DNA of 64,000 nucleotides from Planctomycetota bacterium (lineage in GTDB: Bacteria > Planctomycetota > Phycisphaerae > UBA1845 > PWPN01): positions 124,001 to 188,000 of the forward strand of contig JAKPHF010000048.1 of the NCBI GenBank assembly GCA_029550525.1, in the 5' to 3' direction. The notes beneath the pieces are model-generated. The model searched no databases and was not told where the DNA came from. It saw only the letters and a program-made list of their open reading frames with translations. A program made the position numbers and the translations under genes. Below are positions 16,551 to 26,181 of this stretch, piece by piece. Every line of letters starts with the position of its first letter. The first letter of the stretch is position 1.

Positions 16551-18974
16551 TCAGAAGAACGGCAGGCCCACGAAGAAGTTGAAGTATCGGACGTCGTCCT
16601 CGCCGTGCCGCGACACCGGGAAGGCCAGATCGAACTCCATGGGCACCGTGCCCAGAATGTCGAGCGTGAGCCGCACGCCGGCACCCACCGACGCCCGCCA
16701 GGTGCTCAGACCGAATTCCTTTTCGACCGTGCCCATGTCCGTGAAGAACACGCCGCGAACCGCCCGAGCATACAGCGGGAAGGAGTACTCGGCTCCGGTC
16801 AGTGCGATGAACTCGCCACCCACGCGGTTGTTCCGTAGGCCGTCGCGCGGGCTGATGCCGCGGAAGTCGAAGCCGCGGATCGAGCCGATGCCGCCGGCGT
16901 AGAAGCGTTCGAACACCGGAGCATCGCCGAGAATCTGCCCGGCCTCGGCCCGCACGCTCAGCACGCTCTTGCGATCCTGCTCGTCGGTGGCCAGCGTGAA
17001 ATGCTGAACGTAGCGGGCGTATGCCTTCCCGAAGAAGAAGTCGCCGCCCATGGCCCCGGCCTGCTCGTACGAAGCCAGGAAGGTGTGACCTTTGCTTGGA
17101 TCGAATCGGCTATCCGTCGTGTCGTGAACGAGTGAGGCCTTCACGCTCGATAGGTAGTTCCAGCCGTCTACCTTGCGGATGTCGCGGGCCGCGAACGATT
17201 CGCGGTCGAGCACGCCCACGTACTCCGCCCGGAAGGCGATTTCGCCCGTCCAGCCCTTGAGCAAGCCCTGCTCAAATCGCTTGTCGAAGCTGAAGCTGCC
17301 GCCGTAACGCCGCTCGTCGTAGCCGTCGCGGCCGCGGTCGAACAGATACAGGCTGGTGTTGAAGCCGATGGGCATGTCGAGCAGGTACGGCTCGCGGAAG
17401 TCGATGCGGCCGCGGACCAACTCGGTGCCCGGCTCGAACTGGATTCGCATGGTCTGGCCCGCTCCGCGGAAGGCACGTCCGCGGAAGAACTCGCCCCAGC
17501 TGCGCGGCCAGTCGGCAATGTCGAAGTTCGTGTTCTCCAGCATGATGTTGCCCAGCAAGCCCTGGTCGCTACTGGCGCCCACGCCGGCGATGAACCGCGT
17601 CGTGTTGGGGCTCTCGGTCACCGTGACCAGCACGTCGCGCACGCTGTCCTCGTTCATAGGCGGCACGATGGGTTCGATCGTCGCCTCCGAGAACAAGCCG
17701 GTGTCCTTCAGCCGCCTCTCGGACTCGCGGACGGCCGTGACGTCGTACAACTGCTCGGGATAGAACCGCAGCTCGCGGCGAACCACCTTCTCCTGCGTGC
17801 GGAAGTTGCCGTTGACCTCGATCCAGCCGATGTGGAACTGGTTGCCTTCCTTGACCGTCAACGTGAGGACGACCAGGCCCGGTTCTTCGGCGAACACCCA
17901 GCTGGGTACGATATTCGCTTCGATGTAGCCGATGGTGCCGTACTTGGTTTCGAGGTTTTTGAGGTCCGTCTGCAGCCGCGGCTGGATGAGGTAATCGCCG
18001 GGCTTGAGCTGCATGGCCGCCTGCAGTTCCTCGCCGGTGAACACCTCGTTACCCGCGAAGCGGATCTCGCGGATGCCGTAGCGAATGCCCTCGTTCACGC
18101 GGAACACCAGGCGCAACCGCTTGCGAGCCACGTCCAGAAACTCCGGCTCCCAGCTGACCTCGGCATCCAGGAAGCCGCGGTCGCGGTAGTACTGCTGCAC
18201 GGCCAATGCGTCGCGCTGGGCGCGATCGGGGTCGAAGTCGCCCGTGCGGAAGATCCAGATGTACGTCTTGGATTCGATGACGCCTTTGAGTTCGCTGTCG
18301 CCGAACGTGACGTTGCCTTCGAAGTCGATTTTGCGGATGCGGACGCGCTGGTTCTCGACGATGGAGTACGCGACCACGTTCTCGCTCAGTCGCTGCTCGT
18401 CGTAGGTTACTTCGGCGTAGGCGTAGCCCTTCTCGCGGTACTTGCGTTCGATGAGATCGCGCCCCTGGCGAACTTCGTAGAGATCCAGCGGATCGCCGAC
18501 GGCGAACGGCAATTCCGCGAGCAGATCCTTGTCCTTGAACTTGACGTTGCCCTCGAACTCGATGGCGGCGACTTCGGGTTTCTCCGTCACCCGGAGCACG
18601 AGCTGCACCTGGTCATCGACGAGCTGTGGCACCGCCCGCACGTCGCGGAACCGACCCGTGCGCAGCAGCCGGGCCACGTCACGCTGCACCTGGTCCTGGG
18701 TGTAGGTCTCGCCGGCCCGCGTGCGGATCTGATTGCGAACGTACGACTCGCTGATCTGGTCAAGGCCCTCGATGACGATTTCGCGGACGACCCGCCCGTC
18801 CAAGGGCGAGGCCGGCGCCGCCGGGGCAGGCGTCGGCAGCCCTTCCGCCGGCGACGGCGTCTGCGCACGCGCCCCGGAATGACAGACCAGGACTGTGCAG
18901 GCACCCGTCAGCAGGAGGATGACTGTCCATCGGCGGCTGCCCATGCCGCGCCGCAGGCATGCATGTTCCATCAT
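16551..18974 (-). CDS. bamA: Outer membrane protein assembly factor BamA
   Basis: An 807 aa Omp85-family protein that inserts beta-barrels into the outer membrane. A signal peptide (about residues 10-35, RRWTVILLLTGACTVLVC) is followed by a Pro/Ala linker and a series of POTRA domains beginning with VREIVIEGLDQISESYV. The C-terminal half is a surface-antigen barrel ending in FFVGLPFF with a terminal Phe. The conserved barrel-lid motif region IRGFDFRGISP is present. I chose the ATG at 18974 (MMEHACLRRGMGSRRW); ATG 18947 (MGSRRW) is an alternative and no strong ribosome-binding site decides. The track start at 19277 is too long. Presence of BamA implies a diderm envelope. Confidence 0.93.
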   Translation of the reverse strand: MMEHACLRRGMGSRRWTVILLLTGACTVLVCHSGARAQTPSPAEGLPTPAPAAPASPLDGRVVREIVIEGLDQISESYVRNQIRTRAGETYTQDQVQRDVARLLRTGRFRDVRAVPQLVDDQVQLVLRVTEKPEVAAIEFEGNVKFKDKDLLAELPFAVGDPLDLYEVRQGRDLIERKYREKGYAYAEVTYDEQRLSENVVAYSIVENQRVRIRKIDFEGNVTFGDSELKGVIESKTYIWIFRTGDFDPDRAQRDALAVQQYYRDRGFLDAEVSWEPEFLDVARKRLRLVFRVNEGIRYGIREIRFAGNEVFTGEELQAAMQLKPGDYLIQPRLQTDLKNLETKYGTIGYIEANIVPSWVFAEEPGLVVLTLTVKEGNQFHIGWIEVNGNFRTQEKVVRRELRFYPEQLYDVTAVRESERRLKDTGLFSEATIEPIVPPMNEDSVRDVLVTVTESPNTTRFIAGVGASSDQGLLGNIMLENTNFDIADWPRSWGEFFRGRAFRGAGQTMRIQFEPGTELVRGRIDFREPYLLDMPIGFNTSLYLFDRGRDGYDERRYGGSFSFDKRFEQGLLKGWTGEIAFRAEYVGVLDRESFAARDIRKVDGWNYLSSVKASLVHDTTDSRFDPSKGHTFLASYEQAGAMGGDFFFGKAYARYVQHFTLATDEQDRKSVLSVRAEAGQILGDAPVFERFYAGGIGSIRGFDFRGISPRDGLRNNRVGGEFIALTGAEYSFPLYARAVRGVFFTDMGTVEKEFGLSTWRASVGAGVRLTLDILGTVPMEFDLAFPVSRHGEDDVRYFNFFVGLPFF

Positions 18975-19111
18975 GTCAGGCTCGTTTTGGGTAACGTATG
19001 AATGACACGGCAGCGCTGCCGGAATCGCGCCGGGGCCACGATCCCAAGCCTGAAGGCAAACCCCTGAGCAACTCCGTCGGGCTTCTGCCGACGACCGCGC
19101 TAATGCGGGGT

Positions 19112-19140
19112 AATATATCGGGTTCGTCCACGGGTGCAAA
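19112..19140 (-). promoter_or_regulatory. Candidate promoter for bamA
   Basis: TTTGCA, 17 bp and TATATT on the minus strand lie about 140 bp before the bamA start, in the 363 bp divergent gap shared with asnB. No other structure was recognised in this gap. Confidence 0.4.
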
Positions 19141-19337
19141 GCTAATCTGCAGCGAAAGTTAGCCCAGCCCACCCTGATCGCGGGCCGGATACGCCTGGCT
19201 GCGACGGTAATCCTTGTGCCAGCGTCCTGCGATTGTCGTTCGAATAGGCAATCCCCGGATGTGCCGCACCCGGGCACTGCTGAACAGGCTCGCCGGCTTC
19301 CTTGCCAACCGGCGGGTTATCGGAACAATGGTGGACC

Positions 19338-21245
19338 ATGTGCGGGATTGCCGGCATCATCGACTTCGAGGGACGCCCCATCGACGTACGTCGGCTGGAG
19401 GAGGCGTGCCAATCGCTGGCCCACCGCGGTCCGGACGACCGGGGAATCTGGCAATCCCAATCGAACGGCTGGAGCGTGGGCTTGGCTCACACGCGGCTGG
19501 CCGTGATCGACCCGGCACCCGAAGCCCATCAACCCATGATCACGCCCGACGGTCGTTGGGCCATCGCCTACAACGGCGAGCTCTACAACTACCGAGCGCT
19601 CCGGGACGAGATCGGCTCGGAGAGGCGCACGGCCTCGGACACCGAGGTGGTCCTGCAAGCCTGTCGGGCCTGGGGTCCCAAGGCCCTGGAGCGATTCGAC
19701 GGAATGTGGGCGATGGCTGTCGTGGACGCCGAGTCCCGTACGGGCCATCTGTCGCGCGATCCGTTCGGCATCAAGCCGCTGTATCACACCTTTGTCGATC
19801 GCAAGCTCGTGTTCGCCAGCGAGTTGCGCACACTCGTGGGCCTCCTCGATCAGCCGCTCGACATCGATCCGGCGGCGGTGGCCTGTTATCTACAACTGGG
19901 CCATGTCCCCCACCCTCTGACGATTTATCGTCAAGTCCGCAAGTTGCCGCCCGGCCATGTGCTGGCGTTCGACGCCCGAGGACCGGCCGAACCGCACCGA
20001 TACCATTTCTTGAAGCCGCCTCCTACGCCAGCACCCGACTACGCAGCCGCGTGCGAACAGTTGCGGGCGCTCATTCAGGATGCCGTGCTTCGGCAATGCG
20101 TGGCCGACGTGCCGCTCGGCGCGTTCCTGTCGGGTGGGCTGGACTCGTCCGTGGTGGTGGCCTGCATGGCCCGTCGGCAGGGCTCGCCCATCCGGACGTT
20201 CAGCATCGGCTACGCCGATCACGCCCGTTACGACGAGACGCACTACGCGCGGTTGGTCGCCCGACACCTGGGTACCGAGCACCATGAGTTCCGGCTCAGC
20301 TTTGCCGACATCCTGGCCGCCGTCGAGCCCATGCTCGACCATCTCGGCGAGCCGTTCGCCGACAGTTCGCTCCTGCCCACCTCACTGGTCAGCCGGTATA
20401 CCCGACAGCATGTCACCGTAGCGCTGAGCGGCGACGGCGGCGACGAGCTGTTCGGCGGCTACTGGCGCTATCTCGGCCATCACTATCTCGATCGCTACCG
20501 GCGACTGCCCGACGCGATTCGCCGGCCGATCGAGTGGCTCTTGCAGATCCTGCCCGAGGCTCGCTCGACGCGGCGGCTCGATCGGTTGCGGCAGCTGCGC
20601 AAGCTGTTGCGCGGCGATCTGCCCGATCCGATGGACCGCCATCTGGCCTGGGCCCGATTCCTAGAAGCGGACGTGGCGGCGGAGCTACTGGGCCAGGACC
20701 GTGCACGAGAGGCGACGCGGATCGTAGGCGAGGCCTACCGCGAGGCCGTCACGAGCTGGTACGCGGACAACGTACCGGAATTGGAGCCGCTCCAGCGTAT
20801 TCTCCTGGCCGACCTGGGTGTGGGACTGGCCGACGACATGCTGTGCAAGGTGGATACGGCCAGCATGTACCACTCTTTAGAGGTACGTGTGCCATTGCTC
20901 TCCACCGACGTGGTCGACTTCGTCACCGGCCTGCCGCTGGAATACAAGATCGCCGGGACGACCGGCAAGCGCATCCTCCGCGATGCATTTCGCGACTGGC
21001 TACCCGAGACCGTCATCGAACGAACCAAGATGGGCTTCGAAGTGCCCGTAGGCGAATTCTTCCGCAACGAGCTGCGCGAGCTGTTTGCCGACGCGGTGAC
21101 GCCCGACGCATTGGCCGCGTTTGGCATCAACCCGCAACCGGCACTGCAAGCGTTCGACGACCATCTGCACCGTCGGCGCGATCGGACCGAACATCTTTGG
21201 GCGCTGCTCGTGCTGTGCTGGTGGCGCCGCAAGACACGCGCGTAA
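19338..21245 (+). CDS. asnB: Glutamine-hydrolysing asparagine synthetase
   Basis: A 635 aa enzyme that makes asparagine from aspartate, ATP and glutamine. The start is fixed by MCGIAGIIDF, because Cys2 becomes the N-terminal nucleophile of the glutaminase domain. The synthetase domain begins near residue 230 with the PP-loop SGGLDSSV. An LSGDGGDELFGGYWRY segment and a KVDTASMYHSLEVRVPLLS segment follow, both typical of the family. Upstream residues in the track ORF are not part of the protein. It is a single gene with a hairpin right after the stop. In some organisms AsnB paralogues decorate cell-surface or secondary products, so metabolic asparagine synthesis is likely but not certain. Confidence 0.95.
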   Translation: MCGIAGIIDFEGRPIDVRRLEEACQSLAHRGPDDRGIWQSQSNGWSVGLAHTRLAVIDPAPEAHQPMITPDGRWAIAYNGELYNYRALRDEIGSERRTASDTEVVLQACRAWGPKALERFDGMWAMAVVDAESRTGHLSRDPFGIKPLYHTFVDRKLVFASELRTLVGLLDQPLDIDPAAVACYLQLGHVPHPLTIYRQVRKLPPGHVLAFDARGPAEPHRYHFLKPPPTPAPDYAAACEQLRALIQDAVLRQCVADVPLGAFLSGGLDSSVVVACMARRQGSPIRTFSIGYADHARYDETHYARLVARHLGTEHHEFRLSFADILAAVEPMLDHLGEPFADSSLLPTSLVSRYTRQHVTVALSGDGGDELFGGYWRYLGHHYLDRYRRLPDAIRRPIEWLLQILPEARSTRRLDRLRQLRKLLRGDLPDPMDRHLAWARFLEADVAAELLGQDRAREATRIVGEAYREAVTSWYADNVPELEPLQRILLADLGVGLADDMLCKVDTASMYHSLEVRVPLLSTDVVDFVTGLPLEYKIAGTTGKRILRDAFRDWLPETVIERTKMGFEVPVGEFFRNELRELFADAVTPDALAAFGINPQPALQAFDDHLHRRRDRTEHLWALLVLCWWRRKTRA

Positions 21246-21248
21246 GAA

Positions 21249-21300
21249 AACCGCTCTTTCCTTCGTCGCTTACACGAGCCGCAGGAAGGTAAGAGCGGTT
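21249..21300 (+). terminator. Hairpin terminator downstream of asnB
   Basis: AACCGCTCTTTCCTT pairs with AAGGTAAGAGCGGTT (14 of 15) around a 22 nt loop, three bases after the asnB stop. There is no clean U-tract (TCTCTGTCAATT follows). It stands between convergent genes and may serve both. Confidence 0.6.
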
Positions 21301-21338
21301 CTCTGTCAATTACCGACGCTCAACAGAGCGCCCGAGGT

Positions 21339-22610
21339 TTACTTCACCGGTTGGAACGGCTGCGTCCAGGCGACTTCAACATCCCCCTCGGCGAACGGGT
21401 TGGGATGCTTGGCGTCACTGATGATCTTCGCCCGCACGTACAGCTCGCTGCCGTTGAGCGTGTAGCTGACCTTTGTGCCTTCCTTCTCGGCCAGCACCTG
21501 GCCGATGGTGTCGCTGTACTCGTAAACGACGTGGTCGGCAGCCGGGCGAGTGGTCACCGTGCGATCGTAGTTGCGAGGCGTGCCGATGAACTGCGTCTTG
21601 TACGACACGCCGGGCTTGGCGTCGATCTCGACCGTCAGCGTGTTGTTCTCGAAGCGAATGTCCTTCAGAATCACGCCGGTGGTGGGATAGAAGTCGCCCT
21701 TCTCCATGGCCTCCACCAGCGACTCCGGCGTGAGCTTCTCGGCCCGGACCATGATCCAGCCTCGTCCCGGATTGGCGCCGCCGCCGGGAATCTTCGCGTA
21801 ATTATGGGCATCGTCGGAAGCCACGCCGTACATCACCGGCAGATTGAGCTGACCCAGCCGCCGGGACAGCACGACGTCCCACATCCGATCGACCGGCACA
21901 CGTGTGGCGTCGCCATAGTTGTGCACGCTGGGATGACCGTTGTGAACCTCGAAGAACTGCGCGCCGCGAAGCGGGGCGATGTCCTCAGCCGTCATGGCCC
22001 AACCAAAGTAGGGGTGGTTCACAGTAGGAAACATGGGCCGGCCGGTTGCCTTCCGCTGGGCGAGCACGGCATCAATGTTCCGCTGGGTGCACTCGGCAAC
22101 GGTTTCACCCCGCTGCGGCGGTATGAGCTCGGCCAAGTTGATCCCGTTGAGGTGGACCGGCTTCTTCGCGGCCGAATCGCTGATCTCTTCGCCTGGCACC
22201 AGGAGAAACGAACCGGGCTGCTCGAACATCGCGCGCAGCTCGTCCAGCGTCTTGAGCCGGTACTCGACCTGGTCACCCTTCTGCCGCTTGACCAGCGTGT
22301 CCCCGAACTGCTGCTCGTAGATTTCGGCTCCTTTGGCCCACCGATCTTTGGGGGCCACCCACTTCTCACCCTGGAGCATCACGTTGTGATCGCTGATGAC
22401 CAGAAATTGATACCCATGATCCTTGTACCACTTCACCGCCACCTCCGGCGGGCAGTCGCCGTCGCTCCACCAGGTGTGCGTATGCGTGTTGCCCTTGAAC
22501 CACCGCTCGGCGGCCACGGCGTTCGGAACAACCGCCAGCAGCACCAGGCCACAGGCCAACCCCGCGGCGACACCAGTTCCCATCCCTTTACTCCCGTACG
22601 TACGGCTCAT
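21339..22610 (-). CDS. Secreted PHP-domain metal-dependent phosphoesterase-like protein
   Basis: A 423 aa exported protein. After a signal peptide (about residues 10-34) the PHP metal motif HTHTW appears at 43-47, with ISDHN, a Glu in PGEEISD and later HN/DDAHNY segments that complete a trinuclear metal site. The last 120 residues look like a beta-sandwich. GAGGAG stands 6 bp before ATG 22610. The family hydrolyses phosphoesters; a secreted form next to polysaccharide lyases suggests work on extracellular substrates. The substrate is unknown. Confidence 0.85.
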   Translation of the reverse strand: MSRTYGSKGMGTGVAAGLACGLVLLAVVPNAVAAERWFKGNTHTHTWWSDGDCPPEVAVKWYKDHGYQFLVISDHNVMLQGEKWVAPKDRWAKGAEIYEQQFGDTLVKRQKGDQVEYRLKTLDELRAMFEQPGSFLLVPGEEISDSAAKKPVHLNGINLAELIPPQRGETVAECTQRNIDAVLAQRKATGRPMFPTVNHPYFGWAMTAEDIAPLRGAQFFEVHNGHPSVHNYGDATRVPVDRMWDVVLSRRLGQLNLPVMYGVASDDAHNYAKIPGGGANPGRGWIMVRAEKLTPESLVEAMEKGDFYPTTGVILKDIRFENNTLTVEIDAKPGVSYKTQFIGTPRNYDRTVTTRPAADHVVYEYSDTIGQVLAEKEGTKVSYTLNGSELYVRAKIISDAKHPNPFAEGDVEVAWTQPFQPVK

Positions 22611-22651
22611 TGCATTCTCCTCATATAGCAGACCTTAGCCACCCGGGCATT

Positions 22652-22798
22652 CTACAGGATAATCCGTTCGCTCGCCGCATCGAACCTCGCCACCTTGCCC
22701 GCTCGCATGGCCAGGCTGGCCATCTGCAGCGCGGTCTGCACGTGGAACCGGCGACGACTCCGCGCGGAAGAGCGGCTGGAATGACGGGCTGAATCCAT
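22652..22798 (-). pseudogene. Small ORF resembling a Gfo/Idh/MocA gene with an internal deletion
   Basis: A 48-codon ORF with a very strong ribosome-binding site (AGGAGG 6 bp before ATG). Its first 20 residues (RHSSRSSARSRRRFHVQTA) look like a Tat signal with SRRRF. The rest, ALQMASLAMRAGKVARFDAA, matches the C-terminal helix and wD/fD segment common in Gfo/Idh/MocA proteins. The simplest reading is a gene that lost its middle, in frame. It could instead be an expressed micro-protein. It lies between the PHP gene and the heparinase gene, next to a GGCGGGCGGGACGCC repeat. Confidence 0.45.
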
Positions 22799-22919
22799 GG
22801 TGGACCTCCTGTGAAGAGCCGGGTTCGAAAGGAGAACGTCGTGATGTTCACCCGGCCCGGCCGCGGTGTCAAACCGGGCGGTGTTCACTCTCCGTGCTCG
22901 AGTACGCATGCGTTCAGGG

Positions 22920-22970
22920 CGGCGGCAATCTGTCCGCCTCCGAGGCGGGCGGGACGCCGCCCCCCCCAAG
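22920..22970. repeat. GC-rich palindromic intergenic repeat copy
   Basis: GGGCGGCGGCAATCTGTCCGCCTCCGAGGCGGGCGGGACGCCGCCCC (quoted as overlapping units GGCGGCAATCTGTCCGCC and GGCGGGCGGGACGCCGCC) belongs to the same family as the elements at 14766, 15100, 55138 and 57419. It lies in the leader of the heparinase-like gene. Confidence 0.7.
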
Positions 22971-23042
22971 CGAGCGTCGGTTGTGGAGGGATGTGGCAGC
23001 CGTTACGATTCTCCGCACCAGACGCCCTTCAGGAGATCTGTC

Positions 23043-25823
23043 ATGTCCCGAACTTGGCTCATCGTGGTTGCCGTGCTCTGCGCCTCATCAAATTCCGATT
23101 CCGCGCGAGCGGACAAACAGACCAGCGCATTTTTTCCCGCTGAACTCGTGGCCCGGGCTCGCGCCAATGCCGAGAAGTACCCCTGGGCGGCCGCCATCCG
23201 CGACGAGATCGTCGAAGCGGCTCGACCCTGGCTCGACATGAGCGATGACGAATTGTGGTCGCTGCAGTTCGGCCACACCATCACCCGCTCGTGGATGGTC
23301 TGGTCGAACGGCCACTGTCCCGCCTGCAAAGAAGGCGTGCCCATGTATAATTGGATCATCCGGGCCCTCGAGAAACCCTGGAAGGTCCAGTGCCCGCACT
23401 GCAAGGAGCTGTTCCCCAAGAACGATTTCGCGGCCTTCTACCGGTCCGGTCTCGACGAACACGGCGTGTTCGACCCCCGAAGGGCCGACCGCACGCTGCT
23501 GTTCAACACCGACCATCCCGACCCGGCCGATCCGCTGCATCGCTTCGGCGTCGATGACGGCGAGGGCTACGTCGAAGGCGACAAGCGCTGGAGATTCATC
23601 GGGGCATATCTAATCTACGGTCAGTGGAAACAGGCGATCGTGGGCGGCATGCGCAAGTGTGCCGAAGCCTACATCGTGACCGGCGACGCACGCTACGCAC
23701 GCAAGGCCGGCATCCTGCTCGACCGGGCCGCCGACCTGTATCCCACGTTCGACTTCAAGAGCGAAGGGCTGGTCTACGAAGTGCCCGGCGTGGCGGGTTA
23801 CGTCTCGACCTGGCATGACGCCTGTATCGAAACGCGGGACATGGTCCTCACGTACGACATGATTCTGCCCGCCATCGCGCAGGACGCCGAGTTGCAGCAC
23901 TTCCTCGCCGCCAAGGCCGCGCAGTACAAGCTCGATAATCCCAAAGCGTCATTTGCCGACATCCGTCGCAACATCGAGCAGCGCATCCTCATTGATTGCC
24001 AGACCAACCGGCCCAAGATCAACTCCAACTATCCCCAAACCGACATCACCATCGCCTTCGCCAAGACCGCCCTGGCCTGGCCCGACAACCGCGACGAGGT
24101 GTACGCGATCATCGGCGAAATCGTCCAGCGCACCACCGCCGTGGACGGCACGAGCGGCGAAAAAGGCCTGTCTGGCTACTCGGCCATGGCCAACAGCGGC
24201 CTGGCCCAACTGCTGGCCATGTACGCCCGCATGGACGCGAATTTCCTGCCCGACATGATCAAACGGTGGCCGCGCATTCATGATGCGTTTCGATTCCACA
24301 TGGACGCCTGGTGCTTCCAGCGCTATTACCCCAGCTGCGGCGACGCGGGATCGTACTGCGCGCCCGTCGAGCACCTGTGTTCCGTACCGTTGTCCACGCG
24401 GGCCTCCCTCAACCCGTCCATGTTCAGCTTCCTCTGGCAGCTGTACGAGCAGACGCGCGACGTGCGATTCGTCCAGGCGCTGCATCACGGTAACGGCGGC
24501 AAGCTCGAAGGCCTGCCCCACGACCTGTTCGCCGAGTCGCCCGAGCGGTTCCAGCGCGACGTCGAAAGCGTTATCGCCCGGTTCGGCACGCGGATCGAAG
24601 TGCCCAGCACCAACAAGCAGGAATGGTGCCTGGCCCTGCTACGCGGCGGTCGCGGCGATGACGAGCGCGTGCTCTGGCTTGACTACGACTCGGGCGGCCA
24701 GCACTCGCATTGCGACGGCATGAACCTGGGTCTGTACGCCCGCGGCCTCGATCTCATGCCCGACTTCGGTTACCCGCCCGTGCAGTACGGCGGCTGGGGG
24801 GCGCCGCGCGCCCGATGGTATGTGAGCAGCATGGCCCACAACACCGTGGTGGTCGATGGCGGCAACACGCAACCAGGCACAGGCAAGACGCAAGTGTGGG
24901 CTGACGGCGAGGCCTTCCATGCCATCCAGGCGGCCTGCCCGGAAATGATCGGCGGCGGACGCTACGAGCGTACGGCCGCCATGGTCGACCTGTCCGAACG
25001 CGACTTCTACGTGATCGACGTCTTTCGCGTGACCGGCGGCACCGATCACGCCAAGTTTTTCCGCAGCCATTTCGGCACCGTCGCCACACAAGGGGTGCCT
25101 GAAAGATCCGCGACGCTATTGTCCGGCGTGCCGCACATGCGCAGCTGGCGTGGCGGTCCGGCCGAGCCCGGCTGGAGCGTGGAATGGAAGATCGAGGATC
25201 GCTTTGGCCTGCTCGACGCACCGATCGACCTGCGCGTGCGCTACACGGACCTCACCGCCGGGACTGAGGCTTACACCGGCGAGTCCTGGGTTTCCATCGG
25301 CAAGCACGGCTTCAGCAGCAACGACGATGCATGGATCCCGCACGTCGTGAGCCGGCGCCACGCCGCCGCCGGTCCGCTCGCATCGACGTTCGTGTCCGTC
25401 ATCGAGCCGTTCGAGAGCAAGAGCAACATCGCCGCCATCAAGCGAATCTCGCTGCCGGCTGCAGGCGATCCTCCTCGCGATGAGGACGTGGCGCTGGAAG
25501 TGACGTTGGTTGACGGCCGGCGCGATCTGTATATCTCGCGCGATCGGCAGGACCCGCCGACGAACGCCAATCCGGACGCGGCCGTCTCACCGGGAGCCGT
25601 GTGCCTGCTGCGTTGCGACGCTGCCGGGACTCCTGCCCGCCTGTGCCTGGCCGCCAGCCGCTGGGTTCGCATCGGCGGACTCGAAGCCCGGCTAAAGCCC
25701 GACGTCCATTACGTCGAGATCGTTTTCACCGGCGACAAAGCCCGGTTGCTGTCTGGCCAGTTAGATTCGATCGAATTGCTGACACTCAACAACAAGCCGA
25801 TCCAGATCATTAGTGTCGAATAA
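23043..25823 (+). CDS. Secreted heparinase II/III-like polysaccharide lyase with N-terminal CxxC pairs
   Basis: A 926 aa protein with a short signal peptide (about residues 1-22). The N-terminal part has two CxxC pairs (CPAC and CPHC, near residues 99 and 119), probably a structural zinc knuckle. An all-alpha toroid follows. The C-terminal heparinase II/III domain shows the typical GGQHSHCDGMNLGLYARG segment and then DFGYP and AHNTVVVDGG. AGGAG 7 bp upstream fixes ATG 23043, and the track start at 22866 is leader. It cleaves acidic polysaccharides by family; the exact substrate is unknown. Confidence 0.88.
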   Translation: MSRTWLIVVAVLCASSNSDSARADKQTSAFFPAELVARARANAEKYPWAAAIRDEIVEAARPWLDMSDDELWSLQFGHTITRSWMVWSNGHCPACKEGVPMYNWIIRALEKPWKVQCPHCKELFPKNDFAAFYRSGLDEHGVFDPRRADRTLLFNTDHPDPADPLHRFGVDDGEGYVEGDKRWRFIGAYLIYGQWKQAIVGGMRKCAEAYIVTGDARYARKAGILLDRAADLYPTFDFKSEGLVYEVPGVAGYVSTWHDACIETRDMVLTYDMILPAIAQDAELQHFLAAKAAQYKLDNPKASFADIRRNIEQRILIDCQTNRPKINSNYPQTDITIAFAKTALAWPDNRDEVYAIIGEIVQRTTAVDGTSGEKGLSGYSAMANSGLAQLLAMYARMDANFLPDMIKRWPRIHDAFRFHMDAWCFQRYYPSCGDAGSYCAPVEHLCSVPLSTRASLNPSMFSFLWQLYEQTRDVRFVQALHHGNGGKLEGLPHDLFAESPERFQRDVESVIARFGTRIEVPSTNKQEWCLALLRGGRGDDERVLWLDYDSGGQHSHCDGMNLGLYARGLDLMPDFGYPPVQYGGWGAPRARWYVSSMAHNTVVVDGGNTQPGTGKTQVWADGEAFHAIQAACPEMIGGGRYERTAAMVDLSERDFYVIDVFRVTGGTDHAKFFRSHFGTVATQGVPERSATLLSGVPHMRSWRGGPAEPGWSVEWKIEDRFGLLDAPIDLRVRYTDLTAGTEAYTGESWVSIGKHGFSSNDDAWIPHVVSRRHAAAGPLASTFVSVIEPFESKSNIAAIKRISLPAAGDPPRDEDVALEVTLVDGRRDLYISRDRQDPPTNANPDAAVSPGAVCLLRCDAAGTPARLCLAASRWVRIGGLEARLKPDVHYVEIVFTGDKARLLSGQLDSIELLTLNNKPIQIISVE

Positions 25824-25895
25824 GAGTCACGTATAACGCGATCCGCGTGCAAGGCTTCTCGCTCCTCAGGGGCGCGATGGCTCCAAGAAAACTAT

Positions 25896-26080
25896 CCCTT
25901 GTCAACGGGCGGCTTCGCCGCCCTCAGGTTGACAAGGGGAGTTGGTGTCGGGGTTTCGCACCGGCGGCTCACGCCGCCGGCTATTGACCGGCGCCCCTAC
26001 AGGGCGAGAAGGTGCCGTACACTAAACACGTACCACGCCCACGGCTATTAACTTGGCGCCCTTTCAGGGCGGAACCGCGC
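25896..26080. repeat. Palindromic repeat block between convergent genes
   Basis: In this gap (25824-26181) a long hairpin (25896-25938) pairs CCCTTGTCAAC and GGGCGGC with GCCGCCC and GTTGACAAGGG around a TTC loop. It is followed by CGGCGGCTCACGCCGCCG plus CTATTGACCGGCGCCCC, and a diverged GGCTATTAACTTGGCGCCC copy. These match the unit at about 14990-15030. A CGCGTC-type degenerate repeat (about 26150-26182) abuts the stop of the radical SAM gene. No gene was recognised. Confidence 0.8.
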
Positions 26081-26181
26081 TAATCTCTCGTGTGCTGAAC
26101 GCGTGCCGCGAGCGTCGAGACTGCCCATGTCTGCACGTCGTTTTTCGCCCCCTCGCCGCGTCTCCCCGTCGCCGCGTCGCT

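Noticed and set aside
17832-19001. 389-aa plus-strand ORF
   Set aside because: Antisense to the POTRA region of bamA.
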